The notes under the pieces were generated by a model. It had not been told where the DNA came from and ran no database searches. It saw nothing but the letters and a program-made list of their open reading frames with translations. Of a DNA stretch of 34,229 nt, positions 26,461-34,229 are shown one piece after another; the stretch's first letter is position 1; each line of letters begins with the position of its first letter. The DNA comes from Legionellaceae bacterium. GTDB lineage: Bacteria > Pseudomonadota > Gammaproteobacteria > Legionellales > Legionellaceae. Position numbers and translations under genes: made by a program. The stretch spans positions 1-34,229 of the forward strand of contig JAUYQG010000020.1 of assembly GCA_030695645.1 (NCBI GenBank). Direction: 5' to 3'.

Positions 26461-26520
26461 GTTTCACCTCATCTAAGTCATGAAATCCAATAAGTCGGCT
26501 AGAAAAAATAACTTATGCTC

Positions 26521-26820
26521 CTAAACTGTTTCCTCTGTGCAAAGATTTTTTTTCGGTTTGTCTGGCATGGCAAAATTTAATTCCAATACAGCACTATCGC
26601 CGACACGTTCTAGATTGACGCTGACCTTATCACGGTCAATTGGAATGTATTTGGCAATCACATTTAAAATTTCTTCTTGTAGTTTGGGCAAATCTTGTAT
26701 GCGTGGCAAGCAATCGGGTGTGTTTCGCTGTGATCGTTCATGTGAAATAATGATTTGCAGACGTTCCTTCGCTACAGATGCTGTCGAATGACGTCGACGT
26801 AGATAGTTTAAAATACTCAT
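26521..26820 (-). CDS. minE: Cell-division topological specificity factor MinE
   Basis: MinE drives pole-to-pole oscillation of MinD by stimulating its ATPase, placing the division septum at mid-cell. The 99-residue protein starts MSILNYLRRRHSTASVAKERLQIIISHERS, the membrane-binding and MinD-binding helix region. It continues with LPKLQEEILNVIAKYIPIDRDKVSVNLE and a final beta segment, as in E. coli MinE (88 residues), with about ten extra C-terminal residues. The ATG overlaps the minD stop by four bases (ATGA), the usual minD-minE coupling. Confidence 0.95.
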   Translation of the reverse strand: MSILNYLRRRHSTASVAKERLQIIISHERSQRNTPDCLPRIQDLPKLQEEILNVIAKYIPIDRDKVSVNLERVGDSAVLELNFAMPDKPKKNLCTEETV

Positions 26821-27647
26821 ATTGACAGCTCCTCCTTTTGCTTGCTAAACAGGCGACGTAGAATCCCTTTGCGCTCATTTTGGACGAATCGCATCGGTCT
26901 GTTCTCTCCCAAAAACCGCGCGACCGCATCTTTGTAAGCGGCCCCAGCATCACTGGTTTCGTCTAAAATAACGGGGGTACCCGTATTCGAAGCTTTTAGA
27001 ACAGCCTTAGATTCAGGAATGATCCCAATTAATGGAATTGAAAGAATATCATTCACATCTTGAACGGATAACATTTCACCACGTTCCACACGTTCAGGGT
27101 TATAACGTGTTAATAATAAGTGCTCTTGAACGGGTGATTTACCATCAATTGCTCGCTTTGTTTTACTAGCTAATATACCTAATATTCTATCGGAATCTCG
27201 AACAGAGGAGACTTCAGGATTGGTGACAACAATGGCATGGTCAGCAAAATGCATAGCCATTAAAGCACCCGATTCGATACCTGCCGGAGAATCACAGATG
27301 ATGTATTCGAATTCTTGTGATAGATCTTCAAAAACTTTTTCGACACCTTCGATGGTTAAAGCGTCTTTATCTCGTGTCTGGGAGGCAGGTAAGATATACA
27401 GTTCAGGTATGCGTTTGTCTTTAATAAGAGCCTGTCTTAATGTTGCTTCACCATTGATGACATTAATAAAGTCATAAACAACACGACGTTCGCAGCCCAT
27501 AATAATATCAAGATTTCGAAGTCCAATATCGAAATCGATAACGACCGTTTTATAGCCTCGCATAGCAAAGCCCATAGACAGTGCAGCAGAGGATGTGGTT
27601 TTACCTACGCCGCCTTTCCCAGAAGTTACAACGATGATATTAGCCAA
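26817..27647 (-). CDS. minD: Septum-site determining ATPase MinD
   Basis: MinD is the membrane-associated ATPase that, with MinC, blocks division near the poles. The protein carries the deviant Walker A VTSGKGGVGKTTSSAAL, then DFDIGLRNLDIIMGCERRVVYDF and ILPASQTRDKDALT. The C-terminal membrane-targeting amphipathic helix is GILRRLFSKQKEE. I place the start at the TTG at 27647: GGGG sits six to seven bases upstream, and the product then begins ANIIVVTSGKGG like E. coli MinD (276 residues). The GTG at 27659 adds four residues and lacks a good ribosome site. minC is not upstream; the next gene is guaB on the other strand, so MinC must be elsewhere or missing. Confidence 0.96.
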   Translation of the reverse strand: MANIIVVTSGKGGVGKTTSSAALSMGFAMRGYKTVVIDFDIGLRNLDIIMGCERRVVYDFINVINGEATLRQALIKDKRIPELYILPASQTRDKDALTIEGVEKVFEDLSQEFEYIICDSPAGIESGALMAMHFADHAIVVTNPEVSSVRDSDRILGILASKTKRAIDGKSPVQEHLLLTRYNPERVERGEMLSVQDVNDILSIPLIGIIPESKAVLKASNTGTPVILDETSDAGAAYKDAVARFLGENRPMRFVQNERKGILRRLFSKQKEELSI

Positions 27648-27670
27648 CGTAGACCCCACTCTTGAATTGC

Positions 27671-27698
27671 ATACTTACTATAAGCCGATAGTAAGTAT
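27671..27698. promoter_or_regulatory. Perfect 11-bp inverted repeat in the minD leader
   Basis: ATACTTACTAT at 27671-27681 and ATAGTAAGTAT at 27688-27698 are exact complements around AAGCCG. It lies 24-51 bases upstream of the minD start, in the leader or promoter. It could be an operator for a dimeric regulator or an RNA hairpin in the minDE message. The spacing and AT-rich arms without a T-run argue against a terminator. Confidence 0.55.
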
Positions 27699-27717
27699 AG
27701 TTAATGTATTGTGACTG

Positions 27718-27747
27718 AGTCTACACGTAATTGTTATGTCATTTCAA
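27718..27747 (-). promoter_or_regulatory. Candidate sigma70 promoter for minD-minE
   Basis: On the minus strand TTGAAA (27747 down to 27742) is followed after 18 bases by TAGACT (27723 down to 27718). Both hexamers are good matches and the direction is toward minD, with the inverted repeat at 27671-27698 downstream of the predicted start site. No transcript data support it. Confidence 0.4.
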
Positions 27748-27809
27748 TAGATATTTTTTCTCTTTTGAGATAAAATCACGCATTGTTTTTAAAACTGGCG
27801 GAGTGTGCT

Positions 27810-29294
27810 ATGTCCCTTAGAGTTAGTCAGCAAGCGTTGACCTTCGATGATGTTTTGCTTGTGCCTGTTCACTCAGTAATTTTGCCTAAGGACGTCACTC
27901 TTAAAACGAGTTTAACACGCGGTATACAACTGAATATGCCGCTTGTCTCAGCAGCAATGGATACCGTAACGGAAGCGCGATTAGCCATAGCAATGGCCCA
28001 AGAAGGCGGAATTGGTATTATTCATAAAAACATGAGCATCAGTGCACAAGCGTATGAAGTGAGAAAGGTGAAGAAATTTGAAAGTGGTATGGTGAAAGAT
28101 CCGGTTTCTGTTGCCCCAACGCTTTCAGTGAAAGAATTGCTTGATATCATGACGAAACATAGCTTTTCAGGTATGCCGGTTGTCGATGGTGAACGTTTGA
28201 TTGGTATTGTGACGAGTCGTGATATTCGTTTTGAAACGAATTTGTCACTTCCTGTCTCAGCAGTCATGACACCGAAAGAGCGTCTGGTCACAGTAAAAGA
28301 AGGAGCCAGTCGCGAGGAAATTTGTCGGCTGCTGCATAAACATCGTATTGAAAAATTATTGGTGGTGAATGATTCGTTTTATTTACGTGGTTTGATCACT
28401 GTAAAAGACATTCAAAAGGCTAAAAACAATCCTTTTGCTTGCAAAGATGACTCGGAACAGTTGCGGGTTGGTGCTGCGGTTGGTGTGGGCCAGGGTACGA
28501 ACGATCGTGTTGCAGCATTAGTTGACGCTCGAGTTGATGTGATTATAGTCGATACGGCACATGGCCATTCCCAAGGTGTTCTCAATCGAGTGAAGTGGAT
28601 TAAAAAACAGTTTCCTGATGTCCAAGTGATTGGCGGTAATATTGCCACGGCTGCGGCAGCTTTGGATCTGGTTGCAGCGGGTGCGGATGCCGTTAAAGTA
28701 GGGATTGGGCCTGGATCAATTTGTACGACTCGTGTTGTAACCGGTGTCGGTGTGCCGCAAATTACAGCTATTGCGAATGTTGCTGCGGGATTAAAAGGAC
28801 AAGTACCTGTTATTGCCGATGGTGGTATTCGTTTTTCAGGTGATGTATGTAAAGCGCTCGCGGCCGGTGCGCATACGGTTATGTTAGGAAGTATGTTTGC
28901 CGGAACGGAAGAATCGCCGGGTGAAATTGAATTGTATCAGGGACGTACCTATAAGGGATATCGTGGCATGGGCTCTATTGGAGCGATGGCACAAGCGCAA
29001 GGATCAAGCGACCGTTATTTTCAAGACGCTGAGCTTGGAGCTGAAAAACTTGTGCCTGAAGGTGTAGAGGGTCGTGTCCCCTATAAAGGAGCTGTGCAAA
29101 CGATTATTCATCAAATATTGGGTGGATTACGTTCTTGTATGGGGTATACAGGCTCTAGCACGATCAATGAATTGCATGACAAAGCAGAGTTCGTGCAAGT
29201 TACTAATGCCGGTATTCGCGAGTCGCATGTGCATGATGTGCGAATTAGCAAACAAGCTCCAAACTATCAAATCGATGATACTGGAGGATTTTAA
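27810..29294 (+). CDS. guaB: Inosine-5'-monophosphate dehydrogenase
   Basis: GuaB converts IMP to XMP with NAD+, the committed step to GMP. The 494-residue enzyme has the N-terminal FDDVLLVP segment, a CBS pair at about 93-205 ([18 protein letters not shown] and [16 protein letters not shown]), and the catalytic loop [11 protein letters not shown] with Cys305. The [11 protein letters not shown] segment and the mobile flap [25 protein letters not shown] follow. GGAG lies before the ATG at 27810, which I prefer to the upstream TTG at 27783. It is followed directly by guaA. Confidence 0.98.
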   Translation: MSLRVSQQALTFDDVLLVPVHSVILPKDVTLKTSLTRGIQLNMPLVSAAMDTVTEARLAIAMAQEGGIGIIHKNMSISAQAYEVRKVKKFESGMVKDPVSVAPTLSVKELLDIMTKHSFSGMPVVDGERLIGIVTSRDIRFETNLSLPVSAVMTPKERLVTVKEGASREEICRLLHKHRIEKLLVVNDSFYLRGLITVKDIQKAKNNPFACKDDSEQLRVGAAVGVGQGTNDRVAALVDARVDVIIVDTAHGHSQGVLNRVKWIKKQFPDVQVIGGNIATAAAALDLVAAGADAVKVGIGPGSICTTRVVTGVGVPQITAIANVAAGLKGQVPVIADGGIRFSGDVCKALAAGAHTVMLGSMFAGTEESPGEIELYQGRTYKGYRGMGSIGAMAQAQGSSDRYFQDAELGAEKLVPEGVEGRVPYKGAVQTIIHQILGGLRSCMGYTGSSTINELHDKAEFVQVTNAGIRESHVHDVRISKQAPNYQIDDTGGF

Positions 29295-30873
29295 AATAGA
29301 TTCAATAAAAAAAAATCCAATTCTTATATTAGATTTTGGTTCGCAATATACGCAACTTATTGCAAGACGTTTGCGAGAAATGGGTGTTTATTGTGAAATT
29401 CATCCGTATGGTTTGGGGATAGCCTATCTATCCGTATTGAAGCCGTGCGGGATTATTTTATCGGGTGGACCATCTACTGTAACTGTTGATGTGGCGCCTC
29501 GGGCGCCGGAATGGATCTTTTATGCAGGAATCCCCATTTTAGGTATTTGTTATGGCATGCAAACCATGGCAGCGCAATTAGGAGGTTTTGTTGCATCCTC
29601 TTCCCTTCGTGAATTTGGATATGCCGAACTGATGATTCAAGGCCAGAGTCAACTATTGAATCTTGAAGATATTCGACGTACTGAAACGGATCAGCGAATC
29701 TTAGATGTGTGGATGAGTCATGGTGACAAAGTAACGGTCTTGCCCCCTGATTTCGAAGTGATTTGTACGACTCGTAACACGTCGATTGCTGGTATGGCGA
29801 ATACATCAAAACATTGGTACGGTTTGCAATTTCATCCTGAAGTAACGCATACGCCCCAAGGCGACCAAATATTGAGGCGTTTTGTATTAGATATTTGTGG
29901 TGCTGATACGAATTGGACCCCAGGTCACATTATCGAGGAAGCCATTGAAAAAATTCAACAGCGTGTTGGAGATGAGCACGTTCTATTGGGTCTATCGGGT
30001 GGTGTTGACTCATCAGTAGTTGCGGCATTGTTGCATCGTGCCATTGGTGATCGATTGGTTTGTGTGTTTGTGGATACAGGCTTATTGCGCTTGTGTGAGG
30101 CGGAACAAGTTAAAGTCATGTTTCAAGAGCATATGGGAGTCAATATCGTTTGGGTTCAGGCCGAAGATAAGTTTATGCATGCTTTGCATGGCATAACGTG
30201 TCCTGAAGAGAAGCGCAAAAGCATTGGCCGTACGTTTATTGAAGTATTTGATGAAGAAGCCCAACGCATTCCGAATGTGGCTTGGTTAGCTCAAGGAACC
30301 ATTTATTCAGATATTATTGAGTCTGCGGCGACAAATGCCCAGGGTGTTTCCGAGGTGATTAAATCGCATCATAATGTGGGTGGTTTACCGGATAATATGC
30401 GTCTCAAATTATTAGAGCCATTACGCGAATTATTTAAAGATGAGGTGCGTAAAATCGGATTGGAACTCGGTTTGCCGGAAACGATGATTCAACGTCATCC
30501 ATTCCCAGGTCCAGGCTTGGGTGTGCGTATTCTGGGTGAAGTTAAAAAGAAATACGCAGATATTCTTCGTCAAGCGGATGCTATTTTTCTGGATGAATTA
30601 TATTCTGCTGGTTTATATCAGAAAGTGAGTCAAGCTTTTGCGGTGTTTTTGCCCGTAAAAAGCGTGGGAGTGATGGGAGATGGTCGTCAATATGGTTACG
30701 TCATTGCATTACGTGCTGTTGAAACCATCGATTTCATGACCGCACACTGGTCACAATTACCGTGGGATTTTTTAGGCCAAGTATCGAATCGAATTATTAA
30801 TGAAGTGCCAGGCGTCTCTCGCGTTACGTACGACATTTCCGGTAAACCACCAGCAACGATTGAGTGGGAATGA
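29275..30873 (+). CDS. guaA: GMP synthase (glutamine-hydrolysing)
   Basis: GuaA aminates XMP to GMP using glutamine and ATP. The class I amidotransferase domain has Cys92 (GICYGMQ), His187 and Glu189 (FHPEV). The ATP pyrophosphatase domain has the P-loop SGGVDSS at 241-247, and the C-terminal domain ends [17 protein letters not shown], the invariant family ending. The start is unclear. The first usable ATG (29275, given here, 532 residues) overlaps guaB by 20 bases and has no ribosome site. GGAGG at 29283-29287 points instead to an ATA at 29296, which would give a length like E. coli GuaA. Its stop overlaps bioF as ATGA. Confidence 0.97.
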   Translation: MILEDFKIDSIKKNPILILDFGSQYTQLIARRLREMGVYCEIHPYGLGIAYLSVLKPCGIILSGGPSTVTVDVAPRAPEWIFYAGIPILGICYGMQTMAAQLGGFVASSSLREFGYAELMIQGQSQLLNLEDIRRTETDQRILDVWMSHGDKVTVLPPDFEVICTTRNTSIAGMANTSKHWYGLQFHPEVTHTPQGDQILRRFVLDICGADTNWTPGHIIEEAIEKIQQRVGDEHVLLGLSGGVDSSVVAALLHRAIGDRLVCVFVDTGLLRLCEAEQVKVMFQEHMGVNIVWVQAEDKFMHALHGITCPEEKRKSIGRTFIEVFDEEAQRIPNVAWLAQGTIYSDIIESAATNAQGVSEVIKSHHNVGGLPDNMRLKLLEPLRELFKDEVRKIGLELGLPETMIQRHPFPGPGLGVRILGEVKKKYADILRQADAIFLDELYSAGLYQKVSQAFAVFLPVKSVGVMGDGRQYGYVIALRAVETIDFMTAHWSQLPWDFLGQVSNRIINEVPGVSRVTYDISGKPPATIEWE

Positions 30874-32000
30874 GCAACCATTTAACATTGAAATTGCAAC
30901 AATACGCTGCGTTGCGTGACGAACAAGGCTTGCATCGACAACGACACATTGTTAGTGCTGATAAACATGTGATCCATTTTAGTAGCAACGATTACTTATC
31001 GTTAGCACATGATGATCGTGTGAGGCGAGCTTACCAAATTGGTTTTGCAACGCATCCAGTGGGCAGTGGTGGTTCAATGGTCGTTTGTGGTTATCACGCG
31101 GCACATCGGACATTAGAAAAAGCCTTTGCGCAGGCTTTGCAGGTTGATGATTGCCTGTTGTTTTCGTCTGGTTATGCGGCGAATTTAAGTGTGGTCAGTT
31201 TATTGGCCCAAATGGATGCTTCATTACTGATTGATAAGGCCGTGCATGCATCCATTTATGACGGTCTTAAATTATCCGGTGCGAAATACCAGCGATATTT
31301 ACATAATGACGTGATTGATTTAGCTAAAAAAATGGATGATCAATCGTCTAACACAGTCGTCATGACGGAAAGTGTGTTTAGTATGAGTGGTCAACGAGCA
31401 CCTTTGGCCGATATAGCTCAATTAACGAACGTTGCCCAAATTGATTTGTTAGTTGATGAAGCTCATGCGTTTGGTGTGTTTGGACCAGAAGGATTGGGTG
31501 GGGTAATGGAATCTCGGTTGACACAGATGGACGTGCCCTTGCGAGTGATTCCATTTGGAAAAGCAGTCGGTGCATCGGGTGCGATTGTTGCCGGCCAGGG
31601 TGTTTGGATTGATGCGTTACTGCAAATGCGACCCGCCGTGTATTCGACATCAATAAGCCCGGCTTATTCATATGGACTACTCGAAACGCTTGATATCATT
31701 CGTCAAGCGGATGCTCGACGTGAAAAACTAGCTCACTTAGTGCACTACTTTCGTGAGGCAATCCAACGATCGCCACTGAAATGGCGAGACTCGTGCTCAC
31801 CAATACAACAACTACAACTCGGATGCCCTCACAAAGCCACCACAATGGCCGCTAATTTACGCGAGCACGCAATTATTTGTTTACCTATGCGCCAACCTAC
31901 GGTGAATCGAGATGAAACTGGACTTCGTGTTATTTTAAATTATCATCATGAGCCTGAGCAGATTGATTTATTGTTCCACTGTTTACATGCATCAGGCTGA
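30870..32000 (+). CDS. bioF: 8-amino-7-oxononanoate synthase
   Basis: BioF condenses pimeloyl-ACP (or -CoA) with L-alanine, releasing CO2, using pyridoxal phosphate: the first step of the biotin bicyclic ring. The 376-residue enzyme has [12 protein letters not shown] near the N-terminus, [19 protein letters not shown], the PLP site [15 protein letters not shown], and the PLP lysine at about Lys231 in [11 protein letters not shown]. The ATG at 30870 overlaps the guaA stop by four bases. This places biotin genes in the guaBA transcript, with bioH and bioD downstream. bioB, bioC and bioA are not in the window. Confidence 0.96.
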   Translation: MSNHLTLKLQQYAALRDEQGLHRQRHIVSADKHVIHFSSNDYLSLAHDDRVRRAYQIGFATHPVGSGGSMVVCGYHAAHRTLEKAFAQALQVDDCLLFSSGYAANLSVVSLLAQMDASLLIDKAVHASIYDGLKLSGAKYQRYLHNDVIDLAKKMDDQSSNTVVMTESVFSMSGQRAPLADIAQLTNVAQIDLLVDEAHAFGVFGPEGLGGVMESRLTQMDVPLRVIPFGKAVGASGAIVAGQGVWIDALLQMRPAVYSTSISPAYSYGLLETLDIIRQADARREKLAHLVHYFREAIQRSPLKWRDSCSPIQQLQLGCPHKATTMAANLREHAIICLPMRQPTVNRDETGLRVILNYHHEPEQIDLLFHCLHASG

Positions 32001-32008
32001 GGTTCCTC

Positions 32009-32734
32009 GTGAAAACCATACATATTACAACATATGGAACAGGAAAACCGCTTGTGTGGTTGCATGGTTGGGGTTTTGACAGTCAAATTTGGACACCTCT
32101 GATATCGTTGTTGAAACATAATTACAAGTTGTATTTGGTTGATTTACCAGGCTTTGGCCAAAGTCCTTATATGGAATGGGATGATTTCAAAGCCGCTTTG
32201 TTACAGCAATTGCCGCAGCAGTTTGCCTTAATTGGTTGGTCTATGGGCGGCTTAATGGCGACACGTTTATGTATTGAAGCGCCCGAACGGGTTACCCAAT
32301 TGATGAATATTGCGTCTTCGCCGCGGTTTATTCAAGACAACGATTGGGCTGGTGTTGATCCTGCGGTATTCGAGATGTTTTATCAGCAATTTAGCCAGGA
32401 TCCGAGTCAAACACGGATCACCTTTATGAAAACCCAACTTCAGGGCCAAGACTTGCCGGCATCATGGTATGCCGATCAACCTAGTGTTACGGGCTTGCGT
32501 GCTGGGTTAGATTTATTGATTCATTGCGACTTACGTCCCCATTTATCAAGTTTGAACGTGCCTGTGTGTTATTTGTTTGGACGATTGGATACCATCATTC
32601 CACGTCATACCATGCCTCATATGCAAGTCCAGTACCCTGACTTTCAGTATGTCATGTTTCGTAAAGCAGCACATGTGCCATTTTTATCCCATCAAAATGA
32701 ATTTATTGAGCGTTTGGATGAGTTTATGTTATGA
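32009..32734 (+). CDS. bioH: Pimeloyl-ACP methyl ester carboxylesterase
   Basis: BioH removes the methyl group from pimeloyl-ACP methyl ester to end pimelate assembly. The 241-residue alpha/beta hydrolase has WLHGWGFDSQIW (oxyanion region), nucleophile Ser78 in GWSMGG, Asp194 in GRLDTIIP and His222 in KAAHVPF, a complete triad. The GTG start at 32009 has GAGG six bases upstream. It is eight bases after bioF and overlaps bioD by four bases (ATGA). The pathway context makes BioH a better call than a generic hydrolase. Confidence 0.92.
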   Translation: MKTIHITTYGTGKPLVWLHGWGFDSQIWTPLISLLKHNYKLYLVDLPGFGQSPYMEWDDFKAALLQQLPQQFALIGWSMGGLMATRLCIEAPERVTQLMNIASSPRFIQDNDWAGVDPAVFEMFYQQFSQDPSQTRITFMKTQLQGQDLPASWYADQPSVTGLRAGLDLLIHCDLRPHLSSLNVPVCYLFGRLDTIIPRHTMPHMQVQYPDFQYVMFRKAAHVPFLSHQNEFIERLDEFML

Positions 32735-33393
32735 AATCTTATTTTATTATTGGCACGGACACGGATTGTGGAAAAACATACGCGACGTGTGCCTTAATGC
32801 ATTGTTTACAGGCCCATAATCACACTGTGATGGCATTAAAACCGGTTGCAAGTGGTTGTCAAGAGCAGACGGGTCAGCTTGTCAGTGATGATGCTTTACG
32901 GTTACAAGCTCATAATGACGATGTTACGCAATCTATTTGTCCATGGCCATTACGGCTACCTATTTCGCCACATCTTGCCGCTCATGCCGATGGCGTGCAA
33001 TTATCTGCGCAGGCAATCGTTGATTATTGTAAGGATAAAACATGTGATTCCTATGATTGCTTATTGATTGAAGGCGCTGGTGGACTAATGGTGCCACTTA
33101 ATGAAACCGAAACTTGGATTGATGTCTTAAAGAAAAGTCAAATTCCCGTGATATTGGTGGTTGGGATGCGTTTAGGTTGCATTAATCATGCCTTACTCAC
33201 CATGTCAGTCTTAGAGGAGCATCGCATGTCATGTGCTGGATGGATTGCCAATTGTTTGGATAACGACATGCTTTTTTTGGATGATAATATTGCCACGTTG
33301 GTCAATAAAATCAAAGCACCGATGTTGGGTATTATACCTTATTTCGGTCATTTTGAAAAGAATGAATTCATGGTGTATACTTTACTTGCATAA
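32731..33393 (+). CDS. bioD: ATP-dependent dethiobiotin synthetase
   Basis: BioD closes the ureido ring of dethiobiotin from 7,8-diaminononanoate, CO2 and ATP. The 220-residue protein has the P-loop GTDTDCGKT (8-16), ALKPVASGCQ, the carboxylate-binding EGAGGLMVPLN, and a VVGMRLGCINHALLT segment, all typical. It overlaps bioH by four bases and ends the gua-bio run. The last 40 bases contain a good sigma70 promoter for the next small gene. Confidence 0.96.
   Translation: MKSYFIIGTDTDCGKTYATCALMHCLQAHNHTVMALKPVASGCQEQTGQLVSDDALRLQAHNDDVTQSICPWPLRLPISPHLAAHADGVQLSAQAIVDYCKDKTCDSYDCLLIEGAGGLMVPLNETETWIDVLKKSQIPVILVVGMRLGCINHALLTMSVLEEHRMSCAGWIANCLDNDMLFLDDNIATLVNKIKAPMLGIIPYFGHFEKNEFMVYTLLA
33353..33381 (+). 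promoter_or_regulatory. Sigma70 promoter of the Cys-rich lipoprotein gene
   Basis: TTGAAA at 33353-33358 and TATACT at 33376-33381 are separated by exactly 17 bases, inside the end of bioD. The predicted start site (about 33388) is some 26 bases before the ATG at 33414, leaving room for the AAGGA ribosome site. The small gene therefore probably has its own transcription. Confidence 0.65.
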
Positions 33394-33413
33394 TCTAAAA
33401 CAAGGAAGTCATT

Positions 33414-33614
33414 ATGAAACGCATTATTCTATCAGCGGTGTTGTTTGCATCCGTTGCAATATTAGGTGGTTGTTGTACCAGTGATGTTTGTAACTGGGGA
33501 ACAACAAGTTATGTGTCAACCAGCGGTTGCTCGTCATGTAATACATGCAACACGTGTAGTACGTGCAGTACCTGTGGGTATGATGCCAGTTATACCTATA
33601 GTGGTTGGTACTAA
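33414..33614 (+). CDS. Tiny cysteine-repeat lipoprotein
   Basis: The 66-residue protein starts with a signal peptide (MKRIILSAVLFASVAILGGC) ending in a lipobox, with Cys20 as the lipidation site. The mature part is about 46 residues, rich in Cys, Ser, Thr, Gly and Tyr. Six cysteines fall exactly three residues apart (39, 42, 45, 48, 51, 54). Cys21 and Cys26 add two more. The AAGGA ribosome site seven bases before the ATG and the strong promoter support expression. Even cysteine spacing suggests metal binding or disulfide cross-linking at the envelope, but I know no family with this pattern. MITE copy C starts three bases after its stop codon. Confidence 0.8.
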   Translation: MKRIILSAVLFASVAILGGCCTSDVCNWGTTSYVSTSGCSSCNTCNTCSTCSTCGYDASYTYSGWY

Positions 33615-33617
33615 TTA

Positions 33618-33840
33618 CTGGACTTTGGACAAAAAGACATGAAAAGGGCCTCATGTCTTTCTGTCCAAGACATTTGAGATCTGTTATTCTAAATTAGATT
33701 ACTAATGATCCTGAATGTATATTTTCTTACAAACAAAGCCGGTTGTGTCAAGCATTGTAAGCTTATAAATATCACAGATCTAAAATTACTTGGACAGAAC
33801 TGCATGCGTCTTTTTGCATGCGGTTTTGTCCAAAGTCCAG
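33618..33840 (+). mobile_element. MITE-like element, copy C
   Basis: The third 223-bp copy, same orientation as the copy at 12056-12278. The GACATGA hairpin is on the left and the GCATGC hairpin on the right, with TGGACTTTGGAC ends. The outermost base pair has changed from T/A to C/G but is still complementary. No clean target duplication is visible (ATTAC occurs on both sides but four bases off), so the insertion is older or one flank has been rearranged. It begins three bases after the stop codon of the Cys-rich lipoprotein gene. Confidence 0.87.
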
Positions 33841-33865
33841 AACATTACAAGTCTATTCAGAACTT

Positions 33866-33954
33866 GTAAGGGATCTCAAATTTAATAACATACCCATAAT
33901 GGTAGAACGTAGGGTGGGCAAAGCGGTGGCGTGCCCACCAGTTCGGAGCCGGCA
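33866..33954 (-). repeat. Right arm of the long inverted repeat (partner at 54-142)
   Basis: Reverse complement of 54-142 with one mismatch (33928). It contains one REP palindrome (GGTGGGCA at 33913-33920 with TGCCCACC at 33932-33939). Identity stops after GCCGGCA at 33954, where the left copy continues into a second palindrome. Here the sequence changes to GGGGATATTTGATG, just before a transposase gene, so the break may be an IS end. Confidence 0.9.
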
Positions 33955-34034
33955 GGGGATATTTGATGTAAATGCTCAGTATGAGGTAAAATCCATCCCA
34001 TCTTTAAACTGAAGGAATGAAAGGTTGTACAGGG

Positions 34035-34229
34035 ATGTTGACTGATAAAATAAAAATAACGATCAAAGACGCATCGCAGGCATTAACTGGTTATAAACGT
34101 CGAGCATTCGTGGCTAAAGTAGCCATTGACTATTTTGAAGGTAGCTCTCGTCGTGCAGAACGCGCCATGGGTTGGTGCAGAGATACGGTTGAAACAGGCA
34201 TCAATGAATTACGAAGTGGAATTCGATGT
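34035..34229 (+). CDS. Transposase N-terminus, ISAzo13-like (cut by the window end)
   Basis: An open frame runs from ATG 34035 to the end of the window (65 codons). The product contains LTGYKRRAFVAKVAIDYFEGSSRRAERAMGWCRDTVETGINELRSGIRC. The phrases LTGYKRRAF, RQAER-like RRAERAMGW and ELRSGIRC are, from memory, the start of ISAzo13-family transposases. AAGG about ten bases upstream fits a ribosome site; ATG 34017 is in frame but its AAGGA is adjacent and too close. The catalytic domain lies outside the window, so whether the gene is intact is unknown. Confidence 0.75.
   Translation, partial: MLTDKIKITIKDASQALTGYKRRAFVAKVAIDYFEGSSRRAERAMGWCRDTVETGINELRSGIRC

Noticed and set aside
33818-34012. 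Small ORF spanning MITE copy C's end and the repeat arm
   Set aside because: Made almost entirely of repeat sequence, with no ribosome site.
1-34229. CRISPR arrays, tRNA and rRNA genes, toxin-antitoxin pairs
   Set aside because: I looked for regularly spaced repeats, cloverleaf patterns and paired small ORFs on both strands and saw none.

Overview
The window comes from a gammaproteobacterial chromosome. It is AT-rich by eye, uses ATG/GTG/TTG starts, and has tightly packed operons with 4-base ATGA overlaps. The housekeeping content (GatCAB, a FadE-type acyl-CoA dehydrogenase, MinDE, GuaBA, BioF-BioH-BioD) plus eukaryote-like or effector-like proteins suggests a host-associated Legionella/Coxiella-like lineage. 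That placement is inference, not proven by the sequence.

Layout: 1-3317 holds gatC-gatA-gatB on the minus strand, ending in a REP-type palindromic repeat. 3437-6792 holds a DUF1189-like membrane protein and fadE on the plus strand. 7015-8340 is an unrecognised multi-pass membrane protein with an acidic C-terminus. 8332-25775 is a bidirectional accessory cluster. Its minus arm reads mutarotase-like protein, 2OG-Fe(II) oxygenase, leaderless periplasmic-binding-fold protein, unknown protein, mitochondrial-carrier-family protein and ATP-grasp protein. Its plus arm reads GNAT-SDR fusion, lysine/ornithine-type N-hydroxylase, DAO-type flavoenzyme, DapA-like lyase, DRE-TIM aldolase, HAD phosphatase, cupin-MetRS fusion, amine oxidase and a second DAO-type flavoenzyme. 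25876-27647 holds a Pro/Ser-rich two-helix membrane protein and minE/minD. 27810-33393 holds guaB-guaA-bioF-bioH-bioD. 33414-33614 is a tiny Cys-rich lipoprotein. The right edge has a small mobile element, one arm of a long inverted repeat, and the start of an ISAzo13-like transposase.

The main discovery is the accessory cluster. An amino-acid N-hydroxylase, a cupin fused to a methionyl-tRNA-synthetase-like domain, and a DAO-type flavoenzyme form the enzyme set known from actinobacterial hydrazine (N-N bond) pathways such as s56-p1 (Spb38/Spb40) and triacsin. By that precedent the N-hydroxylase would make N6-hydroxylysine (or an analogue). The cupin-MetRS protein would activate a second amino acid with ATP and rearrange the hydroxylamine ester to an N-N bond. 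The flavoenzyme would release a hydrazino acid. The DapA-like, DRE-TIM, HAD, GNAT-SDR, 2OG-Fe, ATP-grasp and amine-oxidase proteins would tailor or ligate the product. The mitochondrial-carrier protein and the cytosolic binding-fold protein are candidates for host targeting or transport and for sensing. The final product cannot be read from sequence.

Three 223-bp copies of one MITE-like element (a hairpin at each end, terminal inverted repeats) lie at or within four bases of stop codons. One interrupts each arm of the cluster and one follows the Cys-rich lipoprotein. An 89-bp inverted repeat (88/89 identical) sits at the two extremes of the window.
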